The translations under genes were made by a program, and so were the position numbers. The notes below the pieces were generated by a model, which was not told where the DNA came from, did not search any database, and worked only from the letters and a program-made list of their open reading frames with translations. Positions 28,488 to 37,555 of a stretch of DNA of 64,000 bases are shown one piece after another. The stretch is from assembly GCF_002117125.1 (NCBI RefSeq), contig NZ_CP019344.1, positions 3,315,277 through 3,379,276 of the forward strand, read 5' to 3'. Within the stretch, counting starts at the first letter, position 1. The number at the start of each line of letters is the position of its first letter. The stretch comes from Nonlabens spongiae. Its GTDB lineage: Bacteria; Bacteroidota; Bacteroidia; Flavobacteriales; Flavobacteriaceae.

Positions 28488-29870
28488 TTGGCCACCTCTA
28501 TACATTTTGAGATCTCAGAACGTAAGATATTCTTGCGCATTATAGATGTGTTTGTCGTACTTGCAGGTCTTCATTGCACGGGTCTTCTTTTTAATTTTGA
28601 TTATTTTCTTATCAACGAGCAACACTGGCTGTGGTCATTGATCTTGGCATTTTACCTTCTATTGTTCGCTACCATCTTTGAGTTATATAACTTGAATAGA
28701 GCGAGTAGGATTAATGCTACCTTACGATCTATTTTTTCAACAACGGCCATGACCTCTCTGGTGTATCTTCTTACACCTTTCTTTACACCTCAATTACCAC
28801 AGAATAGGCTACAAATATTATACTTTACCATTACGATAGCCATTGCATTAATTATCTGGAGAGCGCTTTACATTAAGCTATTTGCAAGTTCTAGGTTTAA
28901 TAAGAATATTCTTTTAGTCGGTAACAGAGTAGAGGCAGAACGTATGACTGCTAGCTTGAAGCAGGTTGATCCACACTTTAATGTTATAGGTTTTATTAAT
29001 ACAGATCTTAAAGTTCGGATTCCAAATGAAAAAGGGCTAAGAGAGTTACATCCTAAAATGGCTCAAAGAATCCTTGTTCGCAATGGGATAAAAGAAATCA
29101 TCGTAGGAGCTGATACTGACGACTTCAATAAAGATCTGTACGACTGGCTCCTCAGCTGCATGGAAAAGGGTTACCACGTTCGTGACTATATCATGGTTTA
29201 TGAGGATATGACTGATAGTGTACCCTTAGAGGTCATTGGTCGCGATTTCTACCGTCACTTTCCTTTCTCACGTAGTAATCAAAATCAACTATATCGACTC
29301 TATCATCGTGTCTTTGATATTATCGCGTCACTCATAGGACTCACAATCGGTCTTGTATTCCTACCCTTGATATTGATAGGTAATTTAATAGGTAATAGAG
29401 GGCCATTATTTTATTTTCAAGAACGTCTCGGTAAGAACAGAAAGCCTTTCAAAATTATTAAGTATCGCAGCATGGTCACTAATGCTGAGGCACAAGGTGC
29501 ACAGTTTGCCCAAAAAAATGATGCTCGGATTACAGCTTTCGGTAAGTTTCTAAGAAAATCACGGCTCGATGAGTTCCCTCAATTCATCAACATTCTTAAA
29601 GGAGAAATGAGTATCATAGGACCTCGTCCTGAGCGTCCCATGTTCACGCAACAACTCGCTGAAAAAATCCCTTATTACGAGACCAGAACCATGGTAAAAC
29701 CTGGACTTACAGGCTGGGCTCAAGTAAGAGGTAAGTACGGTGAAACAGACGACGATCACCGTGAAAAACTGCGTTATGACCTTTATTATATCAAAAAGCG
29801 AAGTGTCTCCCTAGATCTCAGGATCATTGTTAAAACGCTGAGCACTATTGTCTTTTTCAAAGGACAGTAG
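28488..29870 (+). CDS. Polyprenyl-phosphate sugar-1-phosphate transferase (WcaJ-like)
   Basis: A 460-residue protein with four N-terminal membrane segments, a central CoA-binding-like domain (KNILLVGNRVEAERM) and a C-terminal bacterial sugar transferase domain. The latter has YFQERLGKNRKPFKIIKYRSM, RKSRLDEFPQFINILKGEMSIIGPRPERP and KPGLTGWAQVRGKYGE. It starts exopolysaccharide repeat units by moving a sugar phosphate onto undecaprenyl phosphate at the inner membrane. The only start that keeps the N-terminus compact is TTG at 28488, preceded by a promoter box. It is separated from the polysaccharide locus by 16.7 kb. Confidence 0.9.
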   Translation: MATSIHFEISERKIFLRIIDVFVVLAGLHCTGLLFNFDYFLINEQHWLWSLILAFYLLLFATIFELYNLNRASRINATLRSIFSTTAMTSLVYLLTPFFTPQLPQNRLQILYFTITIAIALIIWRALYIKLFASSRFNKNILLVGNRVEAERMTASLKQVDPHFNVIGFINTDLKVRIPNEKGLRELHPKMAQRILVRNGIKEIIVGADTDDFNKDLYDWLLSCMEKGYHVRDYIMVYEDMTDSVPLEVIGRDFYRHFPFSRSNQNQLYRLYHRVFDIIASLIGLTIGLVFLPLILIGNLIGNRGPLFYFQERLGKNRKPFKIIKYRSMVTNAEAQGAQFAQKNDARITAFGKFLRKSRLDEFPQFINILKGEMSIIGPRPERPMFTQQLAEKIPYYETRTMVKPGLTGWAQVRGKYGETDDDHREKLRYDLYYIKKRSVSLDLRIIVKTLSTIVFFKGQ

Positions 29871-30016
29871 TTGAGAGTTAGATTTTAAATCTCAAGTTCC
29901 AATCTCGATAGCCATCGGGACTAAATTCCAAAAGATCAAATTATTATTTCCTATCCGTAAGGGAGTTAGATGTTGTTATGCATATCGCCCATAGCACATA
30001 GCGCCCAGCGCTCAGT

Positions 30017-31624
30017 TCACTTCCGCTTCATAGTGCCGCGTTTGAACACGCTAAATAGAAAGGTGAAGATGGCTATAAACCCAGCAATACGCACGATATA
30101 ATCGCCGTGCTTAGTGTAAAAAGTTGTTTCGTCGTTTAATAATACCGAGCCGTTGAGTGTTCCTTTTTTCTCGTAGCCTAACTGTTGCTTGATCTCGCCA
30201 CGATGGTCAATGATCGCGCTGATTCCGGTATTGGCACTTCTAGCAACATAGCGTCTATTTTCTACAGCCCGGAGTCGTGCCAGACTCAAATGTTGTTTGT
30301 GCCCTTGAGTATTTCCCCACCAGCCGTCGTTTGTAATGATGGCGAGCATGTTTGCGCCATTGTTCACATAATCGGTGACATATTCCCCATAAACACTTTC
30401 ATAGCAAATAATGGGAGCTGCGGCGATGGAATCTTGAATTTTAAAAATAGAACGCTCCTTCTGCGTAGTTTTAGTAGCTACCGTACCGCCCATATCCAGC
30501 ATCACGTCACCCAATATGGGTTCAAGAATGGATTTATAGGGAAAGTTCTCTACGCCTACCACAAGTTTCGATTTGTGATAGAGTTCAACCGGCTGATTTT
30601 GTGTGACCAGCATTGCGCTGTTGTACACATCATAAAATGTTGTGCCGTCAGGAGCAGTATTGCTTTGAGAGGTTTTCCTAGCGGAATCGTAAAAAATATC
30701 AAACAAAGAAACTCCACCTATAAATCCAGCTTTGCCGTGGTCATTGACCAAGGTTTTTAGCTTGATGACGGCATTATCGCGTTCCACTTGAGAAATTCTA
30801 AGATCTTCTGCTAGAACAGTTTCTGGAGCGATAATCGCGTCCGTATCGGGTTGCAGTCCGGATTTGATGAGCGTGATCAGAGAATCCGTTATCGCTGCGT
30901 TTTCAGTTTCAAACTTCTCTGAGTATGGATCAACATTAGGCTGTATGATCAATACATTAGCTACTGATTTTGAGGAAAGGTTATTTTCTTTAGGTTTTAT
31001 TATAAAGGAAGTAACTATAGGGATCAGAACGATCCCAATTGCTAGTATAAGCCCGATGTTTTTCTTAGTAAAATTCTCTTTCCCGCTTTCGCGAAAGCGT
31101 AACCACCATAAAAAAACAGCAATATTCACCAGCCAAACCCACAAAGAGCCACCAAATGTTCCTGTAAACTCATACCACTGGATCCAGTCTACGTATTCAC
31201 TGAATCCATTGCCTAAATTGAGCCAAGGCCAAGAAAAATCCCAGTGCAAGTGTAGGTACTCAAATAAAATCCACAGACTGGCAAGAAAGGAAAGTGCCGC
31301 GCCTTGAGTAGTTCTTCTTGCGACAAGATGATAAAACAGAAACACCAGCGACATGAGCAATGCGTTTACTAAAACGGCAAAAAACATCCCAAATGGCGTT
31401 GAAAAATACAACCATGAAGTGGTCGCAAAATTCCAAATAACAAAACTGAGATAGGCGAGCAGCCATACTTTTCTGCCAGGTTTCTTTGAATCGCCTAGTC
31501 TTATATTTCTTTCCACGAGAAGAAGTGGGACAAACGCAACAAATAGTAAACCTGCAAAGCCATAAGTGGGCCACGCCAGCCATAAAAGCAAACCGCTCGC
31601 GACAGAAAGGAGGAGATTTTTCAA
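30017..31624 (-). CDS. lnt: Apolipoprotein N-acyltransferase
   Basis: A 535-residue protein with about seven membrane segments flanking a periplasmic nitrilase-like domain. The catalytic Glu is in IIAPETVLAED, the Lys in YHKSKLVVGVENFP and the Cys in APIICYESVYGEYV. NDGWWGNTQGHKQHLSLARLRAVENRR is the usual signature after it. It adds the third acyl chain to lipoproteins, several of which are encoded nearby. An exact palindrome is read in frame as FRESGKEN in a loop between membrane segments. Confidence 0.95.
   Translation of the reverse strand: MKNLLLSVASGLLLWLAWPTYGFAGLLFVAFVPLLLVERNIRLGDSKKPGRKVWLLAYLSFVIWNFATTSWLYFSTPFGMFFAVLVNALLMSLVFLFYHLVARRTTQGAALSFLASLWILFEYLHLHWDFSWPWLNLGNGFSEYVDWIQWYEFTGTFGGSLWVWLVNIAVFLWWLRFRESGKENFTKKNIGLILAIGIVLIPIVTSFIIKPKENNLSSKSVANVLIIQPNVDPYSEKFETENAAITDSLITLIKSGLQPDTDAIIAPETVLAEDLRISQVERDNAVIKLKTLVNDHGKAGFIGGVSLFDIFYDSARKTSQSNTAPDGTTFYDVYNSAMLVTQNQPVELYHKSKLVVGVENFPYKSILEPILGDVMLDMGGTVATKTTQKERSIFKIQDSIAAAPIICYESVYGEYVTDYVNNGANMLAIITNDGWWGNTQGHKQHLSLARLRAVENRRYVARSANTGISAIIDHRGEIKQQLGYEKKGTLNGSVLLNDETTFYTKHGDYIVRIAGFIAIFTFLFSVFKRGTMKRK
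31084..31099. repeat. Palindrome copy 8, exact (in lnt)
   Basis: Exact CGCTTTCGCGAAAGCG, translated as RFRES in a hydrophilic loop of Lnt. Confidence 0.95.
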
Positions 31625-31687
31625 ACGAATTCTTTGAAGGGCTAAATTAAGGGTATCAGAACGTTTGCCCTAATTTCAGCATTTGGT

Positions 31688-32887
31688 TTATCTTGAAAAG
31701 ACAGAAAGATCTACATTCAGCGAAAACACATTTGAATACAGCGCCTCGCTGCTGTCGCCTATGTCCGTAAGTGCATAATCCACGGCAATGCCCTTGTATT
31801 TGAAGCCTACCCCTATATTGGGCTGCATGGTGAGGCTCTCGCTACCATCTAGCTGATCGATGTTTTGGAAATTCCCCACACCAGCTCTCACAAATACCAG
31901 ATCTAGAAATCCATATTGCAATCCCACCGCCGGCGTCGCACTAAAAGAGCTGCTCGAGATCACATCGTTAGTCTGTATAAAACGCATGTTGAGGTCGACT
32001 TCTGCCGTGAGGACATGATCGTAACGTATGGTAAACGTGCGCGCAATCCCTGCTTGCAGCTTGGGCAGAGTGATTTCTGTCGTTTCTGGTAGTTCTTGAT
32101 TTTGACCTTCTACCGCGCCGCTTATAGTTGCATACTCGTCATCATCGATCGTCCATGAATTATAGGTGGTCGTAATATCACGCGCCATAAAACCGATCTC
32201 GTAACCACCTCTACGGAACTGCAATCCCGCATCAAAACCAAATCCCCATGATGAAGCAAAATCTCCTATCACCCTCCGGATCACCTTGACATTCCCTCCA
32301 TAAGAGAAACCGTCCAGTTTTGCGCGACGGGCATATGAAAAGGCAAAGGCCCAATCTGCATTTGAGAACGTAGAGATGCGATCGTAGTTGATGTTACCCT
32401 GATCGTCTATTAGTTGGGTAGTATTGAGAATATCATCTACTGAAAACCGGATCACTGAAATCCCAAAAGCACTATCGTCATCGATGGGTTTTGCGTAGCT
32501 GCCGTAATTATATTGAGCGATATTGGCAAAATAACTGGCGTGCATGAGCGAGACTTCCTGTTGTTCCAGTTGCATGAGTCCAGCGGGATTCCAGTAGGTG
32601 CTGTTTGCATTGCCACTGCTCGCAACTACCGCATTGCTCATACCCAGCGCCGCAGCGTCGACTCCTATGTTTAGGAATTCGTTTGAGTAGGCTCTTGAGG
32701 TTTGCGCTTTTCCTCCTAGGCTTATTCCGATAAACAGGACTAAAAGTAGGTACGCTTTCGCGAAAGCGGAATCATAACAGCTATTGTGCAAGCTCTGGCG
32801 GACAGGCGCAATCGCGAGACCCACAACAATAAAAAGAAACGACAAATATTTTTTCAATACGCTACGCAATGCAGATGCAAAGATCAT
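31688..32887 (-). CDS. PorV/PorQ family outer membrane protein
   Basis: A 399-residue barrel-like protein. After the signal region, FLNIGVDAAALGMSNAVVAS and STYWNPAGLMQLEQQEVSLMHASYFANI are the classical opening of PorV/PorQ proteins, which belong to type IX secretion or related outer-membrane systems. The end (FSLNVDLSVFSR) is barrel-like. The N-terminus is odd: hydrophobic LSFLFIVVGLAIA, then 20 residues that include the palindrome-encoded AFAKA, then a second hydrophobic core ending at KAQ. The true start may be the TTG giving MKKYLSF; the ATG at 32887 is the outer limit. Confidence 0.8.
   Translation of the reverse strand: MIFASALRSVLKKYLSFLFIVVGLAIAPVRQSLHNSCYDSAFAKAYLLLVLFIGISLGGKAQTSRAYSNEFLNIGVDAAALGMSNAVVASSGNANSTYWNPAGLMQLEQQEVSLMHASYFANIAQYNYGSYAKPIDDDSAFGISVIRFSVDDILNTTQLIDDQGNINYDRISTFSNADWAFAFSYARRAKLDGFSYGGNVKVIRRVIGDFASSWGFGFDAGLQFRRGGYEIGFMARDITTTYNSWTIDDDEYATISGAVEGQNQELPETTEITLPKLQAGIARTFTIRYDHVLTAEVDLNMRFIQTNDVISSSSFSATPAVGLQYGFLDLVFVRAGVGNFQNIDQLDGSESLTMQPNIGVGFKYKGIAVDYALTDIGDSSEALYSNVFSLNVDLSVFSR
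32753..32768. repeat. Palindrome copy 9, exact (in PorV-like signal region)
   Basis: Exact CGCTTTCGCGAAAGCG between two hydrophobic stretches of the signal region, translated as AFAKA. Confidence 0.95.
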
Positions 32888-32959
32888 GGTTTACGAGATA
32901 ATAACAGCGTAAATGGCGACATATTGTACGGTGGCGCGGGCGAGCGTAGTATTTTTCTG

Positions 32960-32967
32960 CATATTTG
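32960..32967 (+). promoter_or_regulatory. Near-consensus -7 box of pssA (leaderless geometry)
   Basis: CATATTTG differs from TAnnTTTG at the first base and ends 4 nt before the pssA ATG, the same spacing as at queE and lptB. Confidence 0.4.
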
Positions 32968-32971
32968 TAGG

Positions 32972-33703
32972 ATGAAGAAATGGATCCCTAATCTCATCAC
33001 GCTGCTCAATCTTTTGATGGGTTGCGTTGCAGCGCTCTACGCTTTTAATCAAGATTTGCTTACTGCTGGCTTTTTTGTGGGACTGGGCATTTTCTTTGAC
33101 TTCTTTGATGGTCTTGCTGCCCGATTGCTAAAAGTATCCAGTGACCTGGGAACGCAACTCGATTCACTGGCCGATATGGTGACCAGTGGCCTAGTGCCTG
33201 GAATTGCGATGTATGTCATGATCTATAACTCGGTAGGTCTGGATGCTTATGATGACCAATTTCGCACGATTACAGAGGTGGATAAGCAATGGCTGTGGCA
33301 TCACTTGCTTCCGTTTTTTGGATTTATAATCACTCTAGGAAGTTGTTACCGACTGGCTAAGTTCAACATCGACACCCGCCAGACCGATTCATTTATAGGC
33401 CTGCCCACACCCGCCAATGCAACTTTGATCATCTCCATAGGCGTATTGTTCCAGCAAGGCATGCTGGGCGACTTGGAGTCTATCGTCGGTAATGTTTACT
33501 TTCTGATTGGTTTATGTATACTCAGTTGTTATTTGCTGAATGCAGAGTTACCTCTTTTTGCGCTCAAGTTCAAGAGTTTTGGCTGGAAAGGCAACGAGGT
33601 ACGTTGGATCTTTTTGCTTTCATGCTTGTTGATGCTTATTTTCTTAAAACTGATTGCTATTCCATTGATTATCGTGTTGTATGTGTTGATGAGTGTGGGG
33701 TGA
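32972..33703 (+). CDS. pssA: CDP-diacylglycerol-serine O-phosphatidyltransferase
   Basis: A 243-residue membrane enzyme started at ATG 32972 (MKKWIPNLITLLNLLMG). An open frame extends 186 bp upstream but lacks family similarity. The CDP-alcohol phosphotransferase motif is complete: DGLAARLLKVSSDLGTQLDS followed by LADMVTSG, i.e. DG-x2-AR-x8-G-x3-D-x3-D. It forms phosphatidylserine, the precursor of phosphatidylethanolamine, at the inner membrane. About eight hydrophobic segments follow. It is divergent from the PorV-like gene. Confidence 0.93.
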   Translation: MKKWIPNLITLLNLLMGCVAALYAFNQDLLTAGFFVGLGIFFDFFDGLAARLLKVSSDLGTQLDSLADMVTSGLVPGIAMYVMIYNSVGLDAYDDQFRTITEVDKQWLWHHLLPFFGFIITLGSCYRLAKFNIDTRQTDSFIGLPTPANATLIISIGVLFQQGMLGDLESIVGNVYFLIGLCILSCYLLNAELPLFALKFKSFGWKGNEVRWIFLLSCLLMLIFLKLIAIPLIIVLYVLMSVG

Positions 33704-33743
33704 ATGTATTGAGAAGAAGTTGAGCGTCTTTAATGAGCGATTC

Positions 33744-34397
33744 ATGATAGAAAGAGTTTTTTCAATACAAATAGGAATTTGTTCTACAACGATAAAATTG
33801 ATAATGATATTGATCTTGTTGGCGTTCTCCATCTGTTCTTGTAGGAATAACATTAAAAACCATTTGAATAGATCGGAATTAGAACTTTACACAACTAAAG
33901 AACTTCTTCCATTTGATAATGGAATTCCTATAATACAAGTTGGAAATTTTGAAGATCGTGACTCGCTATTCAAGTCAAGGGCTAAATTTGATACCATAAA
34001 TAATCAAATCATTTATGCTGGAGCTTTTCAGTCCAATTTTCGTGACTTAGAAAAGGTTCCAATTCTAAATGACAGTGATATTCTAGGTTTCGATTTCGAA
34101 AGTAATGAATTGTTGGTCTCTAGTGCATCAATTCATAAGCTGAATGGATTAGATATACATGGACTATGGAAAAAACAGTTTGTCTTAACAGCTAACAAGG
34201 AAAAAATCTTGTCTGGCTATTTATGCGATTCAATGGGAGCTTGCTTAGTGAATGATAATTATATCTATACTTTTCAAAGTAGACGAGTTATGTCAAATGA
34301 TACTGTGCGATTGAGAGTAGACTCTGTTTCAACGCAAGATTATCGTAAAGATTATTCAAAAAACAGTAAGTTCTTTAACGCCTTTAAAGAAAGATAA
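33744..34397 (+). CDS. Predicted lipoprotein of unknown function
   Basis: An open frame with several possible starts. I use ATG 33744 (217 residues, MIERVFSIQIG...), while ATG 33804 would give a tighter lipoprotein signal (MILILLAFSICSC). Either way a lipobox FSICSC precedes RNNIKNHLN. The mature domain has no recognised family. Base composition is more A+T-rich than pssA upstream, hinting at accessory origin. It stands between pssA and the REP-associated transposase locus. Confidence 0.65.
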   Translation: MIERVFSIQIGICSTTIKLIMILILLAFSICSCRNNIKNHLNRSELELYTTKELLPFDNGIPIIQVGNFEDRDSLFKSRAKFDTINNQIIYAGAFQSNFRDLEKVPILNDSDILGFDFESNELLVSSASIHKLNGLDIHGLWKKQFVLTANKEKILSGYLCDSMGACLVNDNYIYTFQSRRVMSNDTVRLRVDSVSTQDYRKDYSKNSKFFNAFKER

Positions 34398-34423
34398 TAC
34401 TCTATGCTTGCTCCACGTCGCGC

Positions 34424-34465
34424 GCGTCTTTGACGCGAGTGGTTAGTCTGGAGCGTTTGCAACGC
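34424..34465. repeat. Two REP-like hairpins upstream of RAYT gene
   Basis: GCGTCTTTGACGC (34424-34436) and GCGTTTGCAACGC (34453-34465) each form a 5-bp stem with a 3-nt loop. They sit 16 bp apart and about 50 bp upstream of the transposase gene. Confidence 0.75.
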
Positions 34466-34512
34466 GTCTTTAAAGCATCAGTACGGTTTTAATAATTTAC
34501 TAATTTTAGACT

Positions 34513-35061
34513 ATGTCAGAAAGGTACAAAGTTCGAGATCAAGAAGAAAATTACTTCATTACTTTGACTATTTTACAATGGATTGATTTATTTACAAGAG
34601 ATCGTTATGTACATATAGTTGAAGAATCTCTTAACTATTGTATTGAAGAGAAAGGTCTAGTGGTTTTCGCATATGTTATTATGCCAAGTCATATCCACAT
34701 GATTGTAGGCTCTAAGGGTATGCTATTAAATGATATCGTGAGAGACTTCAAAAAACATACTAGCAAAACTTTTATCGAAGCGATTAGTGAAGCTGGAGAA
34801 AGCAGAACCCAATGGCTGCTCAACACATTCTCTTTTCATGCCCAAAGGTCCAGGCGGCATTCTAAGTATAGAGTTTGGAAAGATGGTTTTCACCCTAAAA
34901 TAATGGATCGAATGGAAAAGCTGGAAGCAACGTTCAACTATATTCATTACAATCCTGTTGCTGCAGGTTATGTTAGAAACGAACAAGACTGGATACATAG
35001 TAGTGCTAGTGCTTATATGGATGATGGTTCATGTCCAATTAATTTAACAAAATGGTATTAA
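34513..35061 (+). CDS. REP-associated tyrosine transposase (RAYT)
   Basis: A 182-residue Y1 transposase of the REP-associated group. The HUH motif is PSHIHMIV (about residues 58-65), and the catalytic Tyr lies in the late helix NYIHYNPVAAGYVR (about 155-168). FHAQRSRRHSKYRVWKDGFHPKIM is typical of the family. RAYTs cut and rejoin single-stranded DNA at REP hairpins. Two REP-like hairpins lie on each side of this gene, making a REPtron-like unit. No other transposition gene is present. Confidence 0.9.
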   Translation: MSERYKVRDQEENYFITLTILQWIDLFTRDRYVHIVEESLNYCIEEKGLVVFAYVIMPSHIHMIVGSKGMLLNDIVRDFKKHTSKTFIEAISEAGESRTQWLLNTFSFHAQRSRRHSKYRVWKDGFHPKIMDRMEKLEATFNYIHYNPVAAGYVRNEQDWIHSSASAYMDDGSCPINLTKWY

Positions 35062-35372
35062 TATTGAGCATTGCAAATGCGCAGCTTGGTTACACGCGTT
35101 GCAAACGCGCGCTACATCAGAGAATGATCCTAATTGTCATTCTATACAAATCGATAATCGATTCATTTCAAATGATGAATCTTTTGCTGAGCACGGCGTG
35201 TGTTTTGTTGATTTTGTAACAGAAAATGAAGTCCAGAGCGAAATGGTTATTAAGTCTGAAAGGGAAATACTGGCAAGGCTTTAGTTTTATTGAAATTTCA
35301 GTTTCCCATGCTGGCACCAAGTTGCACTCGGTGACCCAAAAAGTGCAAATAATCGTTAACTCAATTCAAATC
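35062..35372. other. Gene-free stretch after RAYT with REP-like hairpins
   Basis: The first 50 bp hold two REP-like hairpins. The remaining 260 bp, to the lptB stop, contain only a short frame of 61 codons with no start context or family, and no terminator was recognised. Confidence 0.5.
35068..35108. repeat. Two REP-like hairpins downstream of RAYT gene
   Basis: GCATTGCAAATGC (35068-35080) and GCGTTGCAAACGC (35096-35108), each a 5-bp stem with loop GCA. The second is the reverse complement of the upstream hairpin at 34453-34465. Confidence 0.75.
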
Positions 35373-36122
35373 TCACTCAAAAATCTTCTTCTTCCTCAAT
35401 TCAAAATTCTGACCTAAATACACTCTACGTACTACTTCGTCTTCGGCGAGTTCCTCGGGTTGTCCCTGTCTCAAGATGTTCCCTTCAAACATAAGGTAGG
35501 TGCGGTCGGTGATGGCTAGTGTTTCTTGAACGTTGTGGTCAGTGATCAAGATTCCAATGTTTTTCTTAGTGAGTTGTGCTACGATACGCTGAATATCTTC
35601 TACCGCCACGGGATCGACACCCGCAAAAGGTTCGTCGAGAAGAATGAATGTAGGATCAGTCGCTAATGCGCGAGCGATTTCAGTACGGCGGCGTTCTCCA
35701 CCGCTCAATAGATCTCCATTTCTATTGCGGCGGTCTGTTAAACTAAATTCTTCCAGCAATTGCTCACAGCGCTCTTTTTGTTCTTTTTTTGGAAGATCGG
35801 TAAGTTGTAAAACTCCTAAGATATTTTCCTCGACGGTCAGTTTTCTGAAAATAGAAGCTTCTTGTGCAAGATACCCTATACCGTTTTGCGCACGTTTGTA
35901 CATGGGGTACTTGGTGATTTTTTTGCCTTCCAACCATACATCACCATCTGTAGGCTTGATGAGACCTACCATCATATAAAACGTGGTGGTTTTTCCAGCA
36001 CCGTTAGGTCCCAGCAATCCCACGATCTCACCTTGATGAACTTCAAGTGAAACGCCTTTTACCACCGGTCTTCCTTTATAGGACTTTTTGAGCTCTTCGG
36101 CCCTTAGCTTCTTTTTCTGCAT
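35373..36122 (-). CDS. lptB: LPS export ABC transporter ATPase
   Basis: A 249-residue ABC ATPase with Walker [14 protein letters not shown], signature [17 protein letters not shown], Walker [14 protein letters not shown] and the LptB-typical [21 protein letters not shown] and [12 protein letters not shown]. It powers lipopolysaccharide extraction with LptF/G, which are not in this window. Its promoter box ends 4 nt before the ATG, indicating a leaderless mRNA. It is divergent from the AAA+ gene. Confidence 0.95.
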   Translation of the reverse strand: MQKKKLRAEELKKSYKGRPVVKGVSLEVHQGEIVGLLGPNGAGKTTTFYMMVGLIKPTDGDVWLEGKKITKYPMYKRAQNGIGYLAQEASIFRKLTVEENILGVLQLTDLPKKEQKERCEQLLEEFSLTDRRNRNGDLLSGGERRRTEIARALATDPTFILLDEPFAGVDPVAVEDIQRIVAQLTKKNIGILITDHNVQETLAITDRTYLMFEGNILRQGQPEELAEDEVVRRVYLGQNFELRKKKIFE

Positions 36123-36126
36123 GAGA

Positions 36127-36134
36127 CAAAGTTA
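36127..36134 (-). promoter_or_regulatory. Bacteroidota -7 box of lptB (leaderless geometry)
   Basis: TAACTTTG on the minus strand, matching TAnnTTTG, with 4 nt to the lptB ATG. Confidence 0.6.
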
Positions 36135-36164
36135 GGTTTTAGCAATAACAAATTCACAATATCC

Positions 36165-36172
36165 TACTTTTG
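36165..36172 (+). promoter_or_regulatory. Bacteroidota -7 box of TPR-AAA+ gene
   Basis: TACTTTTG matches TAnnTTTG, 24 nt before the ATG at 36197, back to back with the lptB promoter. Confidence 0.5.
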
Positions 36173-36196
36173 AAGATTGTAAAGAATTGACAAATC

Positions 36197-37537
36197 ATGA
36201 GCAATACTGCCATTGAAAGCTTGCGGGAAGCGTTAAAAGTTTCTCCAGATAACATACCCCTGAGATTACACCTTGCCAAAACCCTGCAACAACACCAACT
36301 GCTGGAAGAGGCGCAGGAAGAATATGAAATAGTTCTCCAGTACAATCAGAGCCTAGAAGCGCGACAGGGTCTTGCCATCATTGCGTATAAACTTACCAAT
36401 TACTCAAAAGCCATCGTGATTCTTGAAAATCTGCTCGATGAAGGAAATAACGATCTAGACACCCATTTATTCTACACGCGATCCCTCTTAAAAAGCGGTG
36501 ACGATGCACAGGCGATGGAAGCTTATAAGACTTTGTTGGAACATCATCCGGATTTTAGCGAGAAAGAGCTGGACGAGAAATTTAGAATGGCCGCGCCAGA
36601 TGGTAATGCAGACTTTCTCTTTGACGATGATGATGAGGAGTACTTTGATGACTATGAGGAAACCGATGTCTTTATTGAGAAACCCGAGATGGATTTCTCA
36701 CACGTAGGTGGAATGGATGAGGTCAAGAAAGAGATTGATCTCAAGATTGTCCAGCCGTTACTTCATCCAGAAATCTACAAAGCCTACGGTAAGAAGATAG
36801 GTGGTGGCATCTTGCTTTACGGCCCGCCGGGCTGTGGAAAAACCTACATCGCTCGAGCAACAGCTGGGCAGATCAATGCAAAATTTATCTCAGTCTCTCT
36901 AAATGACATACTCGATATGTGGATCGGGAGTTCTGAGAAAAATCTGCACCATATTTTTGAGACTGCTCGCGACAACACGCCTTGTGTTCTTTTTATCGAC
37001 GAGATTGATGCTCTGGGAGCCAGCCGCAGCGATATGAAACAGAGTGCGGGAAAGAATATCATCAATCAGTTTTTGCAAGAGCTGGACGGCATCAATCAGA
37101 ACAATGAAGGTTTGTTGATTCTGGGTGCGACTAATATGCCATGGCATCTCGATACCGCATTCAGAAGACCGGGAAGATTTGACCGCATCTTATTTGTCCC
37201 ACCGCCCGATACAGCCGCTAGAGAAGCTATTTTTGATCTGAAACTCAAAGAAAAACCTACCGACGCTATCGACAGTAAGCAACTGGCCAAAAAATCCCCT
37301 GAATACTCAGGAGCAGATATTGAGGCAGCTATCGACATAGCCGTGGAGTCAAAACTTGAAGAAGCGATCAACTCAGGCGTGCCGCAATCGCTTAAAACAA
37401 AAGATATTCTCAAAGCGATTAAGAAACACAAGCCCAGCACCAAGGAGTGGTTTGTCACAGCAAAGAACTTCGCGCTTTATGCTAATGAATCTGGACTTTA
37501 CGACAACATTTTGGAGTATTTGAAAATCAAGAAATAA
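36197..37537 (+). CDS. TPR-AAA+ ATPase
   Basis: A 446-residue fusion. Residues 1-125 are TPR-like helical repeats (LREALKVSPDNIPLRLHLAK, KAIVILENLL, AMEAYKTLLEHHP), 141-160 are a very acidic linker, and 165-400 are an AAA+ module of the Cdc48/FtsH-like classic clade. Walker A GPPGCGKT spans 209-216, Walker B VLFIDEID 264-271, sensor-1 Asn is in GATNMP and the Arg fingers in AFRRPGRFDR. It has no protease domain and no membrane segment. The partner TPR-membrane protein follows at 18 bp, so they may form one remodelling complex; this is inference. Confidence 0.88.
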   Translation: MSNTAIESLREALKVSPDNIPLRLHLAKTLQQHQLLEEAQEEYEIVLQYNQSLEARQGLAIIAYKLTNYSKAIVILENLLDEGNNDLDTHLFYTRSLLKSGDDAQAMEAYKTLLEHHPDFSEKELDEKFRMAAPDGNADFLFDDDDEEYFDDYEETDVFIEKPEMDFSHVGGMDEVKKEIDLKIVQPLLHPEIYKAYGKKIGGGILLYGPPGCGKTYIARATAGQINAKFISVSLNDILDMWIGSSEKNLHHIFETARDNTPCVLFIDEIDALGASRSDMKQSAGKNIINQFLQELDGINQNNEGLLILGATNMPWHLDTAFRRPGRFDRILFVPPPDTAAREAIFDLKLKEKPTDAIDSKQLAKKSPEYSGADIEAAIDIAVESKLEEAINSGVPQSLKTKDILKAIKKHKPSTKEWFVTAKNFALYANESGLYDNILEYLKIKK

Positions 37538-37555
37538 AAATCATAAATTCCCAAG

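Noticed and set aside
32786..32971. Upstream extension of the pssA frame
   Set aside because: It runs over the start of the divergent PorV-like gene, and the family N-terminus begins at MKKWIPNL (32972).
35099..35284. 61-codon frame after the RAYT hairpins
   Set aside because: It starts inside a REP-like hairpin, has no promoter or family features and sits in repeat-associated DNA.
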